From positions 778,223-842,222 of the forward strand of contig NZ_DJKE01000008.1 in assembly GCF_002434505.1 (NCBI RefSeq): a stretch of 64,000 bases of DNA. Direction: 5' to 3'. Made by a program: the position numbers and the translations under genes. The notes beneath the pieces are model-generated. The model was not told where the DNA came from, ran no database searches, and saw only the letters and a program-made list of their open reading frames with translations. Each line of letters begins with the position of its first letter. The stretch's first letter is position 1. Source of the DNA: Brevundimonas sp. UBA6550 (GTDB taxonomy: Bacteria; Pseudomonadota; Alphaproteobacteria; Caulobacterales; Caulobacteraceae). Positions 44,682 through 52,856 of this stretch are shown here, one piece after another.

Positions 44682-46043
44682 TCAGGCTGCGCGGGCGATG
44701 ACCCGGTTGCGGCCGGCGGCCTTGGCTTCATACACCCCTTCGTCGGCGCGTTTCAGCAGGCCCTCGGGCGTGTCGCCGTCGCCGACGGTGGCGGCCACGC
44801 CGATCGAGATGGTGATGGTGATCTGCTCCTTGCCGCCCATGACCCGGAAGGGGGCGGAGGCGACGTCGCGGCGGATGCGTTCGGCGACGCGACCGGCGTC
44901 CTCCAGACTGGCGCCCGGCATGACGACCACGAACTCCTCGCCGCCCATGCGGCACGGCAGGTCCACGGCGCGGACGTTGGTGGCCAGGCGCACGGCGAAC
45001 TCGACCAGAACCTCGTCGCCCGCATCGTGGCCGAAGCCGTCGTTGACCGATTTGAAGTGGTCGATGTCCAGCACCAGCACCGCCACCTGGGCGCCGCCCT
45101 GGGCCGCGCGGCCCACCAGGGCCTGAAGCTGGCCGGTCATGTAGCGGCGATTATGCAGGCCGGTCAGGGCGTCGGTGACGGCCATCTCCATGCTGCTGTC
45201 CAGCTTGTGCCGCAGGAAGTCGGTGTAGCGCTTGCGGCGGATCTGGGTGCGGACCCGCGCCGACAGCTCCTCGGTGTCTATCGGACGCGGCAGGATATCG
45301 GCGGCCCCAAGCTCCAGCGCCTTGACCATGCGCGGCCGCTCGGCCGGATCGACGATGGCCAGGATCGGCGCCCGGCGGGCGTCGCCCGACTTGGCCTGGG
45401 CCACGATCCGAAGCCCGTCGAAGGCCGCCGCCGCCACATTGACGATGATCAGATCCAGCACGCCCCGCGCCGCCGCCAGAGCCGAATCGGGGTCGGATTC
45501 GATGGCGACGCGGTGTTCGACACCCAGTTCCTGGGCGATCTTTTCGGCCTGGCGCAGATCGTCGTCGACGATCAGGACGCGGCCGCCCTCGCTGCGCAAC
45601 CGGGCCGCGCCTTCCGAATCGACGCCCAGGCGCCGGCCGCTTTCCTCGCGCTCGCGCAGTTCGTCCATCACCTGTTTCAGCCGGGTCAGCGACTTGACCC
45701 GCGCAAACAGGATCACGTCGTCGATGGGCTTGGTCAGGAAGTCGTCGGCGCCCGCCTCCAGCCCGCGAATCCGGTCCTGACGCCCGTCCAGAGCGGTGAC
45801 CAGGACGACCGGGATGTGGCGCGTGGAAGCCTCGGCCTTCAGACGTCGGCAGGTTTCGAACCCGTCCATGCCGGGCATCATGACGTCCAGCAAGATCAGG
45901 TCCGGCTGATGCTCGGCCGCCAGCGCCAGCGCCGTGACCCCGTCGTTGCAGGTCAGGACGTCGTAATATTCGACCGTCAGCTTGGCTTCGAGCAGGCGGA
46001 CGTTCACGTCCACGTCGTCGACCACGAGGATGCGCGCGCTCAT
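44682..46043 (-). CDS. pleD: PleD-type diguanylate cyclase response regulator
   Basis: 453 residues: receiver 1 with Asp53 ([13 protein letters not shown]), an adaptor receiver without a phospho-Asp ([11 protein letters not shown]), and a GGDEF domain with active site GGEEF. The inhibitory RxxD I-site (RAVD) lies 5 residues before GGEEF, so feedback inhibition by c-di-GMP is expected. In Caulobacter PleD drives the swarmer-to-stalk transition. Its ATG overlaps the divK stop (ATGA). Confidence 0.96.
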   Translation of the reverse strand: MSARILVVDDVDVNVRLLEAKLTVEYYDVLTCNDGVTALALAAEHQPDLILLDVMMPGMDGFETCRRLKAEASTRHIPVVLVTALDGRQDRIRGLEAGADDFLTKPIDDVILFARVKSLTRLKQVMDELREREESGRRLGVDSEGAARLRSEGGRVLIVDDDLRQAEKIAQELGVEHRVAIESDPDSALAAARGVLDLIIVNVAAAAFDGLRIVAQAKSGDARRAPILAIVDPAERPRMVKALELGAADILPRPIDTEELSARVRTQIRRKRYTDFLRHKLDSSMEMAVTDALTGLHNRRYMTGQLQALVGRAAQGGAQVAVLVLDIDHFKSVNDGFGHDAGDEVLVEFAVRLATNVRAVDLPCRMGGEEFVVVMPGASLEDAGRVAERIRRDVASAPFRVMGGKEQITITISIGVAATVGDGDTPEGLLKRADEGVYEAKAAGRNRVIARAA

Positions 46044-46405
46044 CCCAGGTGCTGCCGGATTGTGTCGAGGAAATGCATGACCGAGATCGGCTTGGAGATA
46101 TAGGCCTCGCAGCCGCCCTGGCGGATCCGCTCCTCGTCGCCCTTCATGGCGAAGGCGGTCACGGCGATGACGGGGATGTGGTTCAGTTCCTCGTCGTCCT
46201 TCAGCCATTTGGTGACTTCCAGCCCCGAGATTTCCGGCAACTGGATGTCCATCAGGATCAGGTCGGGGTGGTGGGCGCGGGCCAGGGCGAGCGCCTGCAG
46301 CCCTTCGCGGGTCTGCAGGGTCTCATAGCCCTGGGAATCGAGCAGATCATGAAAAAGCTTCATGTTCAGCTCGTTATCCTCGACGATGAGGACTTTCTTG
46401 GACAT
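46040..46405 (-). CDS. divK: Cell-cycle response regulator DivK
   Basis: 121 residues, single receiver: VEDNELN acidic pocket, phospho-Asp53 in [26 protein letters not shown] switch, Lys105 in YISKPIS. In Caulobacter DivK is phosphorylated by DivJ and dephosphorylated by PleC, and acts through DivL/CckA to lower CtrA activity. It is upstream of and coupled to pleD, the conserved order. A second ATG (46408) lies directly before the chosen one. Confidence 0.95.
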   Translation of the reverse strand: MSKKVLIVEDNELNMKLFHDLLDSQGYETLQTREGLQALALARAHHPDLILMDIQLPEISGLEVTKWLKDDEELNHIPVIAVTAFAMKGDEERIRQGGCEAYISKPISVMHFLDTIRQHLG

Positions 46406-46472
46406 CATCACCTGACCTGCGCGCCCCTCGAACGCGGGACGCCTCGTTGGTCGCATTCGTAGGCGGCCAGTC

Positions 46473-46509
46473 TTAAGTTGGGGTGAAGCCAAACTTACGG
46501 AGACCTTAA
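46473..46509. promoter_or_regulatory. CtrA-like binding motifs between divK and dinB
   Basis: Two near-consensus matches to the CtrA motif TTAA-N7-TTAA: TTAA-N7-TGAA at 46473-46487 and TTAC-N7-TTAA at 46495-46509. They lie 68-104 bases upstream of the divK start in the divergent gap. CtrA control of divK is known in Caulobacter. Here it is inferred from motif and position only. Confidence 0.55.
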
Positions 46510-46511
46510 AC

Positions 46512-47780
46512 GTGGCCATCAAGGCCATCTGTCGCGACTGTCTGTGGACCGGCGAAGACCCCGCCGGACCGCTGGATGGCCGCTGCCCGGCGTGCGGATC
46601 GCGACGGATCGTCGCCGATCCCGAACTGGATCAGCTGTCCATCGCCCACATGGATTGCGACGCCTTCTACGCCTCGGTGGAGAAGCGCGATCGGCCGGAG
46701 TTGCGCGACAAGCCGGTCATCGTCGGCGGCGGCAAGCGCGGCGTGGTCTCCACCGCCTGCTATGTCGCGCGCCAGTACGGCGTCGGCTCGGCCATGCCGA
46801 TGTTCAAGGCGCTGAAGGCCTGTCCCGAGGCCGTGGTCATCCGGCCCGACTTCACCAAATACGTCTTCGAATCCCAGCGTATCCTGGGCGCCCTGGGCCA
46901 GCTGACGCCGCTGATTCAGCCCCTGTCGCTGGACGAGGCCTGGGTCGATCTGTCGGGCACCGAGCGGCTGAACGGCGGGCCGCCCGCGTTGCAGCTGATC
47001 CGGTTCCAGAAGCGGATCGAGGAGGAGACCGGCCTGACCGTCTCCATCGGCCTGGCGCCCAACCGCTTCCTGGCCAAGATGGCGTCGGAGATGGATAAGC
47101 CGCGCGGCTTCTCAGTCGTGGGGGCGGCGAATGCGCAAAGCCTGCTGGCGCCCCGCCCCGTCACCGCCCTGCCCGGCGTCGGGCCGGTGTTCGGCAAGGC
47201 GTTGCGCAGCGACGGCTATTCGACCATCGGCGATCTGGCGCGGGCGGACGTGCGCGATCTGGTCAGACGCTACGGCGAATCGGGTCTGCGCCTGCACGAC
47301 CTGGCCCACGCCCGCGACGCCCGCGCCGTGAACCCCGAGCGGGACCGCAAGGGGATGAGCGCCGAAACCACCTTCAACGAGGACCTGACCACGGCCGAGG
47401 CGCTGGAGGCCGAGTTGTGGCCGCTGTGCGAGAAGCTGGCGTCCAAGGCCCGCCGCGACGGGGTGGCCAGCCGCGTTCTGGTGCTGAAGCTGCGGCGCGC
47501 GGACTTCAAGATCGTGACCCGCCGCATCACCCTGCCCGATCCGGTCCAGACCGCGCGCGCCCTGTTCGCCGCCGGGCGGGACCTGCTGAAACCGGAACTG
47601 GGCCGCCCCTATCGCCTGATCGGCATCGGCATGGCCGATGTTCAGGACGCCGAAGACGCGCCCGCCGGCCTGTTTCAGACATCGGAGACCCGCGCCCTGA
47701 AGACCGAGCGCGCCATCGACGTGCTGCGCGAGAAGTTCGGCAAGGACGCGGTGGTGGCGGGCCGGGCACTGAAGCCGTAG
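46512..47780 (+). CDS. dinB: DNA polymerase IV (Y family) with N-terminal zinc ribbon
   Basis: 422 residues, GTG start at 46512. An N-terminal zinc ribbon (CRDC...CPACGS, residues 8-29) precedes the catalytic domain [13 protein letters not shown]. The polymerase has [48 protein letters not shown], an HhH segment [12 protein letters not shown] and the little finger. It performs error-prone translesion synthesis. No GTTC-N7-GTTC-type LexA box is seen upstream. pncB follows 8 bases later. Confidence 0.94.
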   Translation: MAIKAICRDCLWTGEDPAGPLDGRCPACGSRRIVADPELDQLSIAHMDCDAFYASVEKRDRPELRDKPVIVGGGKRGVVSTACYVARQYGVGSAMPMFKALKACPEAVVIRPDFTKYVFESQRILGALGQLTPLIQPLSLDEAWVDLSGTERLNGGPPALQLIRFQKRIEEETGLTVSIGLAPNRFLAKMASEMDKPRGFSVVGAANAQSLLAPRPVTALPGVGPVFGKALRSDGYSTIGDLARADVRDLVRRYGESGLRLHDLAHARDARAVNPERDRKGMSAETTFNEDLTTAEALEAELWPLCEKLASKARRDGVASRVLVLKLRRADFKIVTRRITLPDPVQTARALFAAGRDLLKPELGRPYRLIGIGMADVQDAEDAPAGLFQTSETRALKTERAIDVLREKFGKDAVVAGRALKP

Positions 47781-47788
47781 GACAGAGC

Positions 47789-49084
47789 ATGGATCTCGCC
47801 AAACGCGCCTATGACCACGGCTTTCGCCTGGACCCGATCGTCCGCAGTCTGCTGGACACCGACTTCTACAAGCTGCTGATGCTGCAGATGATCTGGCGCG
47901 AGCATCGCGACGTGCCGGTGACGTTCCAGGTCATCAACCGCACCAAGACCGTTCGGCTGGCCGAAGAGGTCGACATCGCGGCCTTGCGCGAACAGCTGGA
48001 TCACGCCCGGACGCTACGCTTCACCAACAAGGAGCTGGTCTGGCTGTCGGGCAACAGCTTCTATGGGGTGAAGCAGATCTTCTCGCCCGACTTCATCGCC
48101 TGGCTGACCGACTACCAACTGCCCGAATACGATCTGTCGGTCGAGGATGGTCAGTATGTGCTGACCTTCTCCGGCGCCTGGGCCGAGGTGACGCTGTGGG
48201 AAATCCCGGCGCTGGCCATCCTGAACGAGCTGCGCTGCCGGGTCGGTATGCAGCGGCTGGGCCGGTTCGAACTGGACATCCTGTATTCGCGCGCCAAGAC
48301 GCGGCTGTGGTCCAAGGTGGAGCGGTTGCGGGCCTTGCCCGACCTGGCCCTGTCGGATTTCGGCACCCGTCGTCGCCACGGCTTCCTGTGGCAACGCTGG
48401 TGCATCCAGGCGCTGAAAGAGGGTCTGGGCCGGTCCTTCATCGGCACGTCGAACGTGCTGCACGCGATGGAGAACGATCTGGAGGCCATCGGCACCAACG
48501 GCCACGAACTGCCGATGGTGATGGCGGCGCTGGCCCCCGACGACGCGGCCCTGGCGCAAGTGCCCTACGCCGTGCTGGACGAGTGGCGCAGGCATTACGC
48601 CGGCAATCTGCTGATCGTCCTGCCTGACGCCTTCGGCACCGAGGCGTTTCTGGATCAGGCGCCGGATTGGGTGGCCGACTGGACCGGATTCCGTCCCGAT
48701 TCCGCGCCGCCGATCCCGGCCGGCGAGCGTCTGATCGACTGGTGGACAGCGCACGGGCGCGATCCGAAGGAGAAGCTGCTGATCTTCTCGGACGGCATGG
48801 ACATCGACGGCATCGAGGCGACCCACGCCCATTTCCACGGTCGCGCCCGTCTCAGCTTCGGCTGGGGCACCAATCTGACCAACGACTTCCGCGACTGTTC
48901 GCCCGCCCCGGCGCCCGAGTTGGAGCCGATCTCCCTGGTCTGCAAGGTGGTGGAGGCGGGCGGCCGACCGGCCGTCAAACTGTCGGACAACCCGGCCAAG
49001 GCGGTGGGCGATCCGGCCGAGATCGAACGCTATCGCCGCGTGTTCGGCGTGCGCGGCCTGACCGCCCAACCCGTGACGGTGTGA
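47789..49084 (+). CDS. pncB: Nicotinate phosphoribosyltransferase
   Basis: 431 residues. It converts nicotinate and PRPP to NaMN in NAD salvage. Motifs: [18 protein letters not shown]-like substrate loop [23 protein letters not shown], the catalytic His region [25 protein letters not shown], and [14 protein letters not shown] with [14 protein letters not shown] 47789 is 8 bases downstream of dinB. Confidence 0.96.
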   Translation: MDLAKRAYDHGFRLDPIVRSLLDTDFYKLLMLQMIWREHRDVPVTFQVINRTKTVRLAEEVDIAALREQLDHARTLRFTNKELVWLSGNSFYGVKQIFSPDFIAWLTDYQLPEYDLSVEDGQYVLTFSGAWAEVTLWEIPALAILNELRCRVGMQRLGRFELDILYSRAKTRLWSKVERLRALPDLALSDFGTRRRHGFLWQRWCIQALKEGLGRSFIGTSNVLHAMENDLEAIGTNGHELPMVMAALAPDDAALAQVPYAVLDEWRRHYAGNLLIVLPDAFGTEAFLDQAPDWVADWTGFRPDSAPPIPAGERLIDWWTAHGRDPKEKLLIFSDGMDIDGIEATHAHFHGRARLSFGWGTNLTNDFRDCSPAPAPELEPISLVCKVVEAGGRPAVKLSDNPAKAVGDPAEIERYRRVFGVRGLTAQPVTV

Positions 49085-49120
49085 AACCCGGCCTTAAGCC
49101 CGTCGTGGCATAAGGCGGTC

Positions 49121-49861
49121 ATGAGCGCCTTCATCGACAAGATGCGCCGCCGCGCCGGCCGCTATCTAGACGTCCGCCCCGTCGATATCCGACCGTCGCG
49201 CGGGATTATGAGCCTGTCGTTCGACGACATCCCCGCCTCCGCCTGGACAGAGGCCGGGCCGATCCTGGCCGAGCATGGCGTCAAGGCGACCTACTATGTC
49301 TGTGGCGGGCTGGCCGGCGGCCGCAATCTGGATCTGCCGCAGTTCGAGGTGGAGCATCTTCAGGCCCTGCACGCAGCGGGGCATGAGGTCGGCTGCCACA
49401 CGTATGAACACGTCTCGACCTTGACGCTGTCGCCGGCCGAACTGGACGCCAGTCTGGCCCGCAACGCCGCCTGGGTGGCCGAGCGGCTGGACGGATACGA
49501 AATGCAGACCTTCGCCTATCCGTTCGGCGATTGCGCCCTGGCGTCCAAGCCGGTGATCGAGCGGCGCTTCCTGTGCGGGCGCGGCGTGCGCGACGGCGTG
49601 AACCGCGCCAGGGCCGACCGCAACCTGCTGCAAGCCATCGGACTGGAGAGCCGCCGCCTGCCCGGTTACGACCTGAAGGCGCTGGTCGAGGAGACGGCGG
49701 CGTCGAAGGGCTGGTTGATCGCCTATGGCCACGATGTCGGCGACGCGCCCACGCCTTACGGCTGCCGGCCCGACGACATCGACCGTCTGATCCGACTGGC
49801 CAAGGCAGCTGATCTGGACATTCTGCCCGTCGCAGCGGCGTGGCGGATGACGACCTCCTAA
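49121..49861 (+). CDS. Polysaccharide deacetylase family protein
   Basis: 246 residues, NodB-homology domain without signal peptide. Motif 1 is LSFDDIP (catalytic Asp and metal Asp), motif 2 GCHTYEHVS (metal His pair H-x3-H), motif 3 FAYPFGDCA, and a later DVGDAP. Cytoplasmic location suggests it acts on a sugar or lipid-linked precursor rather than the wall; this is inference. It starts 36 bases after pncB and ends next to repeat family B. Confidence 0.87.
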   Translation: MSAFIDKMRRRAGRYLDVRPVDIRPSRGIMSLSFDDIPASAWTEAGPILAEHGVKATYYVCGGLAGGRNLDLPQFEVEHLQALHAAGHEVGCHTYEHVSTLTLSPAELDASLARNAAWVAERLDGYEMQTFAYPFGDCALASKPVIERRFLCGRGVRDGVNRARADRNLLQAIGLESRRLPGYDLKALVEETAASKGWLIAYGHDVGDAPTPYGCRPDDIDRLIRLAKAADLDILPVAAAWRMTTS

Positions 49862-49864
49862 GTT

Positions 49865-49991
49865 CGTCATCCTAGGCCTTGTGCCTAGGATCCATACGCC
49901 CGGTGTCAGCCGCTTAACGGCCATTGTCTGACACCGCGAACAGCGGCGAGGTCTGAGTCTATGGATCCTAGGCACAAGGCCTAGGATGACG
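49865..49991. repeat. Palindromic intergenic repeat, family B, copy 2
   Basis: Same ends as 18605-18713 (CGTCATCCTAGGCCTTGTG...), again with the nested CCTAGGC-N5-GCCTAGG hairpin in each arm; the centre differs. The right arm contains the TAG stop of the opposite-strand gene that ends at 49981, so part of the repeat has been taken into a coding sequence. Confidence 0.88.
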
Positions 49992-50904
49992 GCTGGAGGG
50001 GATCGACGCCTTGAGCCCTCCGCCGATCCGCCCAGGCGATCAGTTCCTTCCGCGGCCAGATCATCAGCCACGACCGCGCGGTGTATTCTCCGCTGTCGAT
50101 CAGCGCCTTCCTCGACGGCGAGGCCGTGCCGGCTCGTTCGGTGTGGATCGGCGCCGGGCCCTGATGCACCATGAAGGCGCCGCCGTTCAGCGGGTTCAGG
50201 CGCAGATGGGCCAGGCGGGGGCTGATCTCGGTCAGGGGCGGGTCGTAGAACCAGCTGGAGCCGATCATGCCCGCCAGTTCGGGCCGCGCGCGGCACAGTT
50301 CGGCCGCCGTGGCCCAGGCCGCGTTCCAGCCGTCCTCGTTGAAACCGCGCAGCCAGCGGCTTTCGGTATGCACCTCCAGCCACGGCTCGCGCTTGGCGCC
50401 CGCCGCCAGATAGCGGAACAGCGGCTTGAGGCCCCAGCCGTCGCGAACGTGTTTGACGATCTGGCCCGGCCCGACCGGCGACGACAGGTCTATGACTTGG
50501 CTCTTTGCCCCCGGCACGCTGAGCGCCAGGGTGAAGCGCACGTCCTTGGACCAATGGTCGAAAACGTAGTCGCCCTCGGCCTTCTCCAGAAAACCCGCCA
50601 ATTGGTCGATCCAGTAGGGATAGAGGGCCATGACCTCGGCCGGCAGGTTCATCGCCGCTGCACGGTCGGGCAGTTGCAGCGCCCAGGCGGCGACCAAGCC
50701 GCGACGCACATTGTCGGATACATCAGCGCCCAACAGCGCATCCACCGCCTTGGCCGGCATTTCGAAATCCCAATGCGGCGCGGCCTCGGCGGCCTTTTGC
50801 GCGGCCGGAGTGGCGGCGGCGTCCACCCGCGCGCGGTCCTGGGGCGACAGGCGCGCCAGAACGGCATGGAAGGCGGCGACGTCGGGGGTCAGATGCATAT
50901 CCAT
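49981..50904 (-). CDS. Hypothetical protein, about 307 residues
   Basis: ATG at 50904 (a second at 50898). No signal peptide or membrane segment. Notable stretches are HWDFEMPAKAVDALLGADVS, YVFDHWSKDVRFTLALSVPG, GQIVKHVRDGWGLKPLFRYL and GMIGSSWFYDPPLTEISPRLAHLRL; many Trp residues. I do not recognise a family. Good codon structure throughout supports a real gene. The stop codon falls inside palindromic repeat B. It is divergent from the RidA gene. Confidence 0.75.
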   Translation of the reverse strand: MDMHLTPDVAAFHAVLARLSPQDRARVDAAATPAAQKAAEAAPHWDFEMPAKAVDALLGADVSDNVRRGLVAAWALQLPDRAAAMNLPAEVMALYPYWIDQLAGFLEKAEGDYVFDHWSKDVRFTLALSVPGAKSQVIDLSSPVGPGQIVKHVRDGWGLKPLFRYLAAGAKREPWLEVHTESRWLRGFNEDGWNAAWATAAELCRARPELAGMIGSSWFYDPPLTEISPRLAHLRLNPLNGGAFMVHQGPAPIHTERAGTASPSRKALIDSGEYTARSWLMIWPRKELIAWADRRRAQGVDPLQPSS

Positions 50905-51019
50905 GTTCGCACAATGGCACGATGCGGTTGGCGAACCTTTAAAGCGCGCCAAGCCGTTAAGTGCGGGTGACGCCGCACGCGCCCCGCGCTAAACCGCGCC
51001 CATATCAAAAGGAGCCGCC

Positions 51020-51478
51020 ATGAGCATCGAAGCCCGCATCGCCGAACTGGGCCTGACCCTGCCCGAACCCGCCAAGCCGGTGGCCAGCTATGTCTCCTTC
51101 GTCCGCTCGGGCGATCAGGTCACGATCTCGGGCCAGCTGTCGAACGACGCCAATGGCGGGATCAAGGGCACCGTCGGCGTGGACGTGACGCCGGAACAGG
51201 CCGTGGACGCCGCCCGCCTGTGCGGCCTGAACCTGATCGCCCAGATCAAGGCCGCCTGCGACGGCGACCTGGACCGGGTGGTCCGCATTGTCAAACTGGG
51301 CGGCTTCGTCCAGGCCGGACCGGATTTCGACGCCATCCCCGCCGTCATCAACGGTTGCTCGGACATGATGGTCCAGGTCTTTGGCGAGGCGGGCAAACAC
51401 GCCCGTTCGGCCGTGGGCGTCTACAAGCTGCCGCTCGGCTTCGCCGTCGAGATCGACGCGATCGTGGAGATCCGCTGA
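51020..51478 (+). CDS. RidA/YjgF family protein
   Basis: 152 residues. RidA-like fold of the longer YjgF-like subgroup: LTLPEPAKPVASYVSFVRSGDQVTISGQLS, VDAARLCGLNLIAQIKAACDGDLD, LGGFVQAGPDF, HARSAVGVYKLPLGFAVEIDAI. The catalytic Arg of enamine/imine deaminases aligns with HARSAVGV. It removes reactive enamines in amino-acid metabolism. AAGGAGCC precedes the ATG. It is coupled to the next gene. Confidence 0.9.
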   Translation: MSIEARIAELGLTLPEPAKPVASYVSFVRSGDQVTISGQLSNDANGGIKGTVGVDVTPEQAVDAARLCGLNLIAQIKAACDGDLDRVVRIVKLGGFVQAGPDFDAIPAVINGCSDMMVQVFGEAGKHARSAVGVYKLPLGFAVEIDAIVEIR

Positions 51479-52638
51479 TCTTTCAGATCTCGGTTCACGA
51501 CGCGATCGCCGACATCGGCCGCGAGGCCTGGGACGCCTGCGCGCGTCCCACCGGCGATCCCTTCGTCTCCTATGACTTCCTGCACGCCTGCGAGGCGTCC
51601 GACAGCGCCACGCCGCGCCAGGGCTGGGCCCCGCGACATCTGGCGCTGCGCGATGACGGCGACGCCGTGCTGGGCGTGATGCCCCTCTATCTGAAGGGCG
51701 ACAGCCAGGGCGAATATGTCTTCGACCACAGCTGGGCCGACGCCTATGAGCGGGCCGGCGGTCGCTACTATCCCAAACTGCTGGGCGCCGTGCCCTTCAC
51801 CCCCGCGACCGGACCGCGCTTCCTGAACCACCCGGACGCCGACGCCGCCACCGTGCGCCAGGCCCTGCTGCAAGGCGCCCTGACCCTGGTGGAGCGGCTC
51901 GGCGTCTCGTCCCTGCACGTCAACTTCCCCACCCGGCCGGAGTGGGAGGCCATGACCGAGGCCGGCCTGCTGCCCCGCCAGGACATCCAGTTCATCTGGC
52001 GCAACGACAGCTATCAGACCTTCGACCACTTCCTGGCCGCCCTGTCTTCCAATCGCCGCAAGTCGATCCGGCGCGAGCGGCGCGACGCGCAGGCCGACCT
52101 CGACATCCGCATCCTGACCGGCGCCGAGATCGAGCCGGCCCATTGGGACGCCTTCTTCGCCTTCTATATGGACACCGGCTCGCGCAAATGGGGCCGCCCC
52201 TATCTGACACGCGACTTCTTCGACCGTATCGGGGCGACGATGGCCGACCGGATCGCCCTGGTCATGGCGTTTCGCGACGGCGCGCCCATCGCCGGCGCCC
52301 TGAACTTCATCGGCCGCGACGCCCTCTATGGCCGTCAGTGGGGCGCGCTTGAGGACGTGCCCTTCCTGCATTTCGAGCTGTGCTACTATCAGGCCATCGA
52401 CTTCGCCATTTCACGCGGCCTGTCCCGCGTCGAGGCGGGCGCGCAGGGCGAGCACAAGATCGCGCGCGGCTATCTGCCCTCTCCCGTCTACTCCGCCCAC
52501 TTCATCGCCGACCCCGCCCTGCGCGACCCCGTCGCCCGCTATCTGGAGCGCGAAGGCCCGGCGGTCGAGGAACAGAGGGCCGCGATGACGGCCGAACTGT
52601 CGCCGTTCAAACAGGTTGATGGCCCCACGCCGCGATAG
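51475..52638 (+). CDS. FemAB/GNAT-like N-acyltransferase with probable CTG start
   Basis: 387 residues if translation starts at CTG 51475, which overlaps the RidA TGA (CTGA) and has TGGAG 5 bases upstream. No ATG or GTG exists in frame between RidA codon 68 and the conserved N-terminus. Family motifs (COG3146, peptidogalycan-like acyltransferase): DPFVSYDFLHACEAS, HLALRDDGDAVLGVMPLYLK, YVFDHSWADAYERAGGRYYPK, SNRRKSIRRERRDA, YGRQWGALEDVPFLHFELCYYQ and GAQGEHKIARGYLPS. Probably an acyltransferase on a small molecule or wall precursor; substrate unknown. Confidence 0.85.
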   Translation: MIFQISVHDAIADIGREAWDACARPTGDPFVSYDFLHACEASDSATPRQGWAPRHLALRDDGDAVLGVMPLYLKGDSQGEYVFDHSWADAYERAGGRYYPKLLGAVPFTPATGPRFLNHPDADAATVRQALLQGALTLVERLGVSSLHVNFPTRPEWEAMTEAGLLPRQDIQFIWRNDSYQTFDHFLAALSSNRRKSIRRERRDAQADLDIRILTGAEIEPAHWDAFFAFYMDTGSRKWGRPYLTRDFFDRIGATMADRIALVMAFRDGAPIAGALNFIGRDALYGRQWGALEDVPFLHFELCYYQAIDFAISRGLSRVEAGAQGEHKIARGYLPSPVYSAHFIADPALRDPVARYLEREGPAVEEQRAAMTAELSPFKQVDGPTPR

Positions 52639-52651
52639 CGTGCGACAGAAG

Positions 52652-52745
52652 GGTTCATCACAACGCCCACAGCGAGGCACGACGACCACGACGAGATCGT
52701 CTCCGTTGTGATCGCCGTGTCCCGTCGTATTCGTTGTGATGAACC
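52652..52745. repeat. Thirteen-base perfect inverted repeat flanking a 68-base centre
   Basis: GGTTCATCACAAC at 52652-52664 and GTTGTGATGAACC at 52733-52745. A further GTTGTGAT lies inside (52715-52722), and the centre is rich in CGACGA/TCGTCG pairings. It is in the 218-base gap between the acyltransferase and clpA, ahead of the clpA terminator. It could be a structured RNA, a decayed mobile fragment or a terminator for the plus-strand operon. Confidence 0.6.
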
Positions 52746-52798
52746 GAGCTTTCGACCGGGCCCAGACGCCCGCTGACGCGAGACTTGCGATCACGAAA

Positions 52799-52830
52799 AG
52801 AAAAATGGCCCAGCTGTCGCCAGCCGGGCC
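52799..52830 (-). terminator. Rho-independent terminator after clpA
   Basis: Read on the minus strand: GGCCCGGCTG/CAGCTGGGCC stem (one G-U pair) with loop GCGA, followed by ATTTTTCTTTT. Stem coordinates are 52807-52830. Confidence 0.85.
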
Positions 52831-52856
52831 TTTCGTTTCTACAGGTACGGCGCAGA

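Noticed and set aside
46406..46511. LexA box controlling dinB
   Set aside because: No GTTC-N7-GTTC (alphaproteobacterial) or CTGT-N8-ACAG motif is present upstream.
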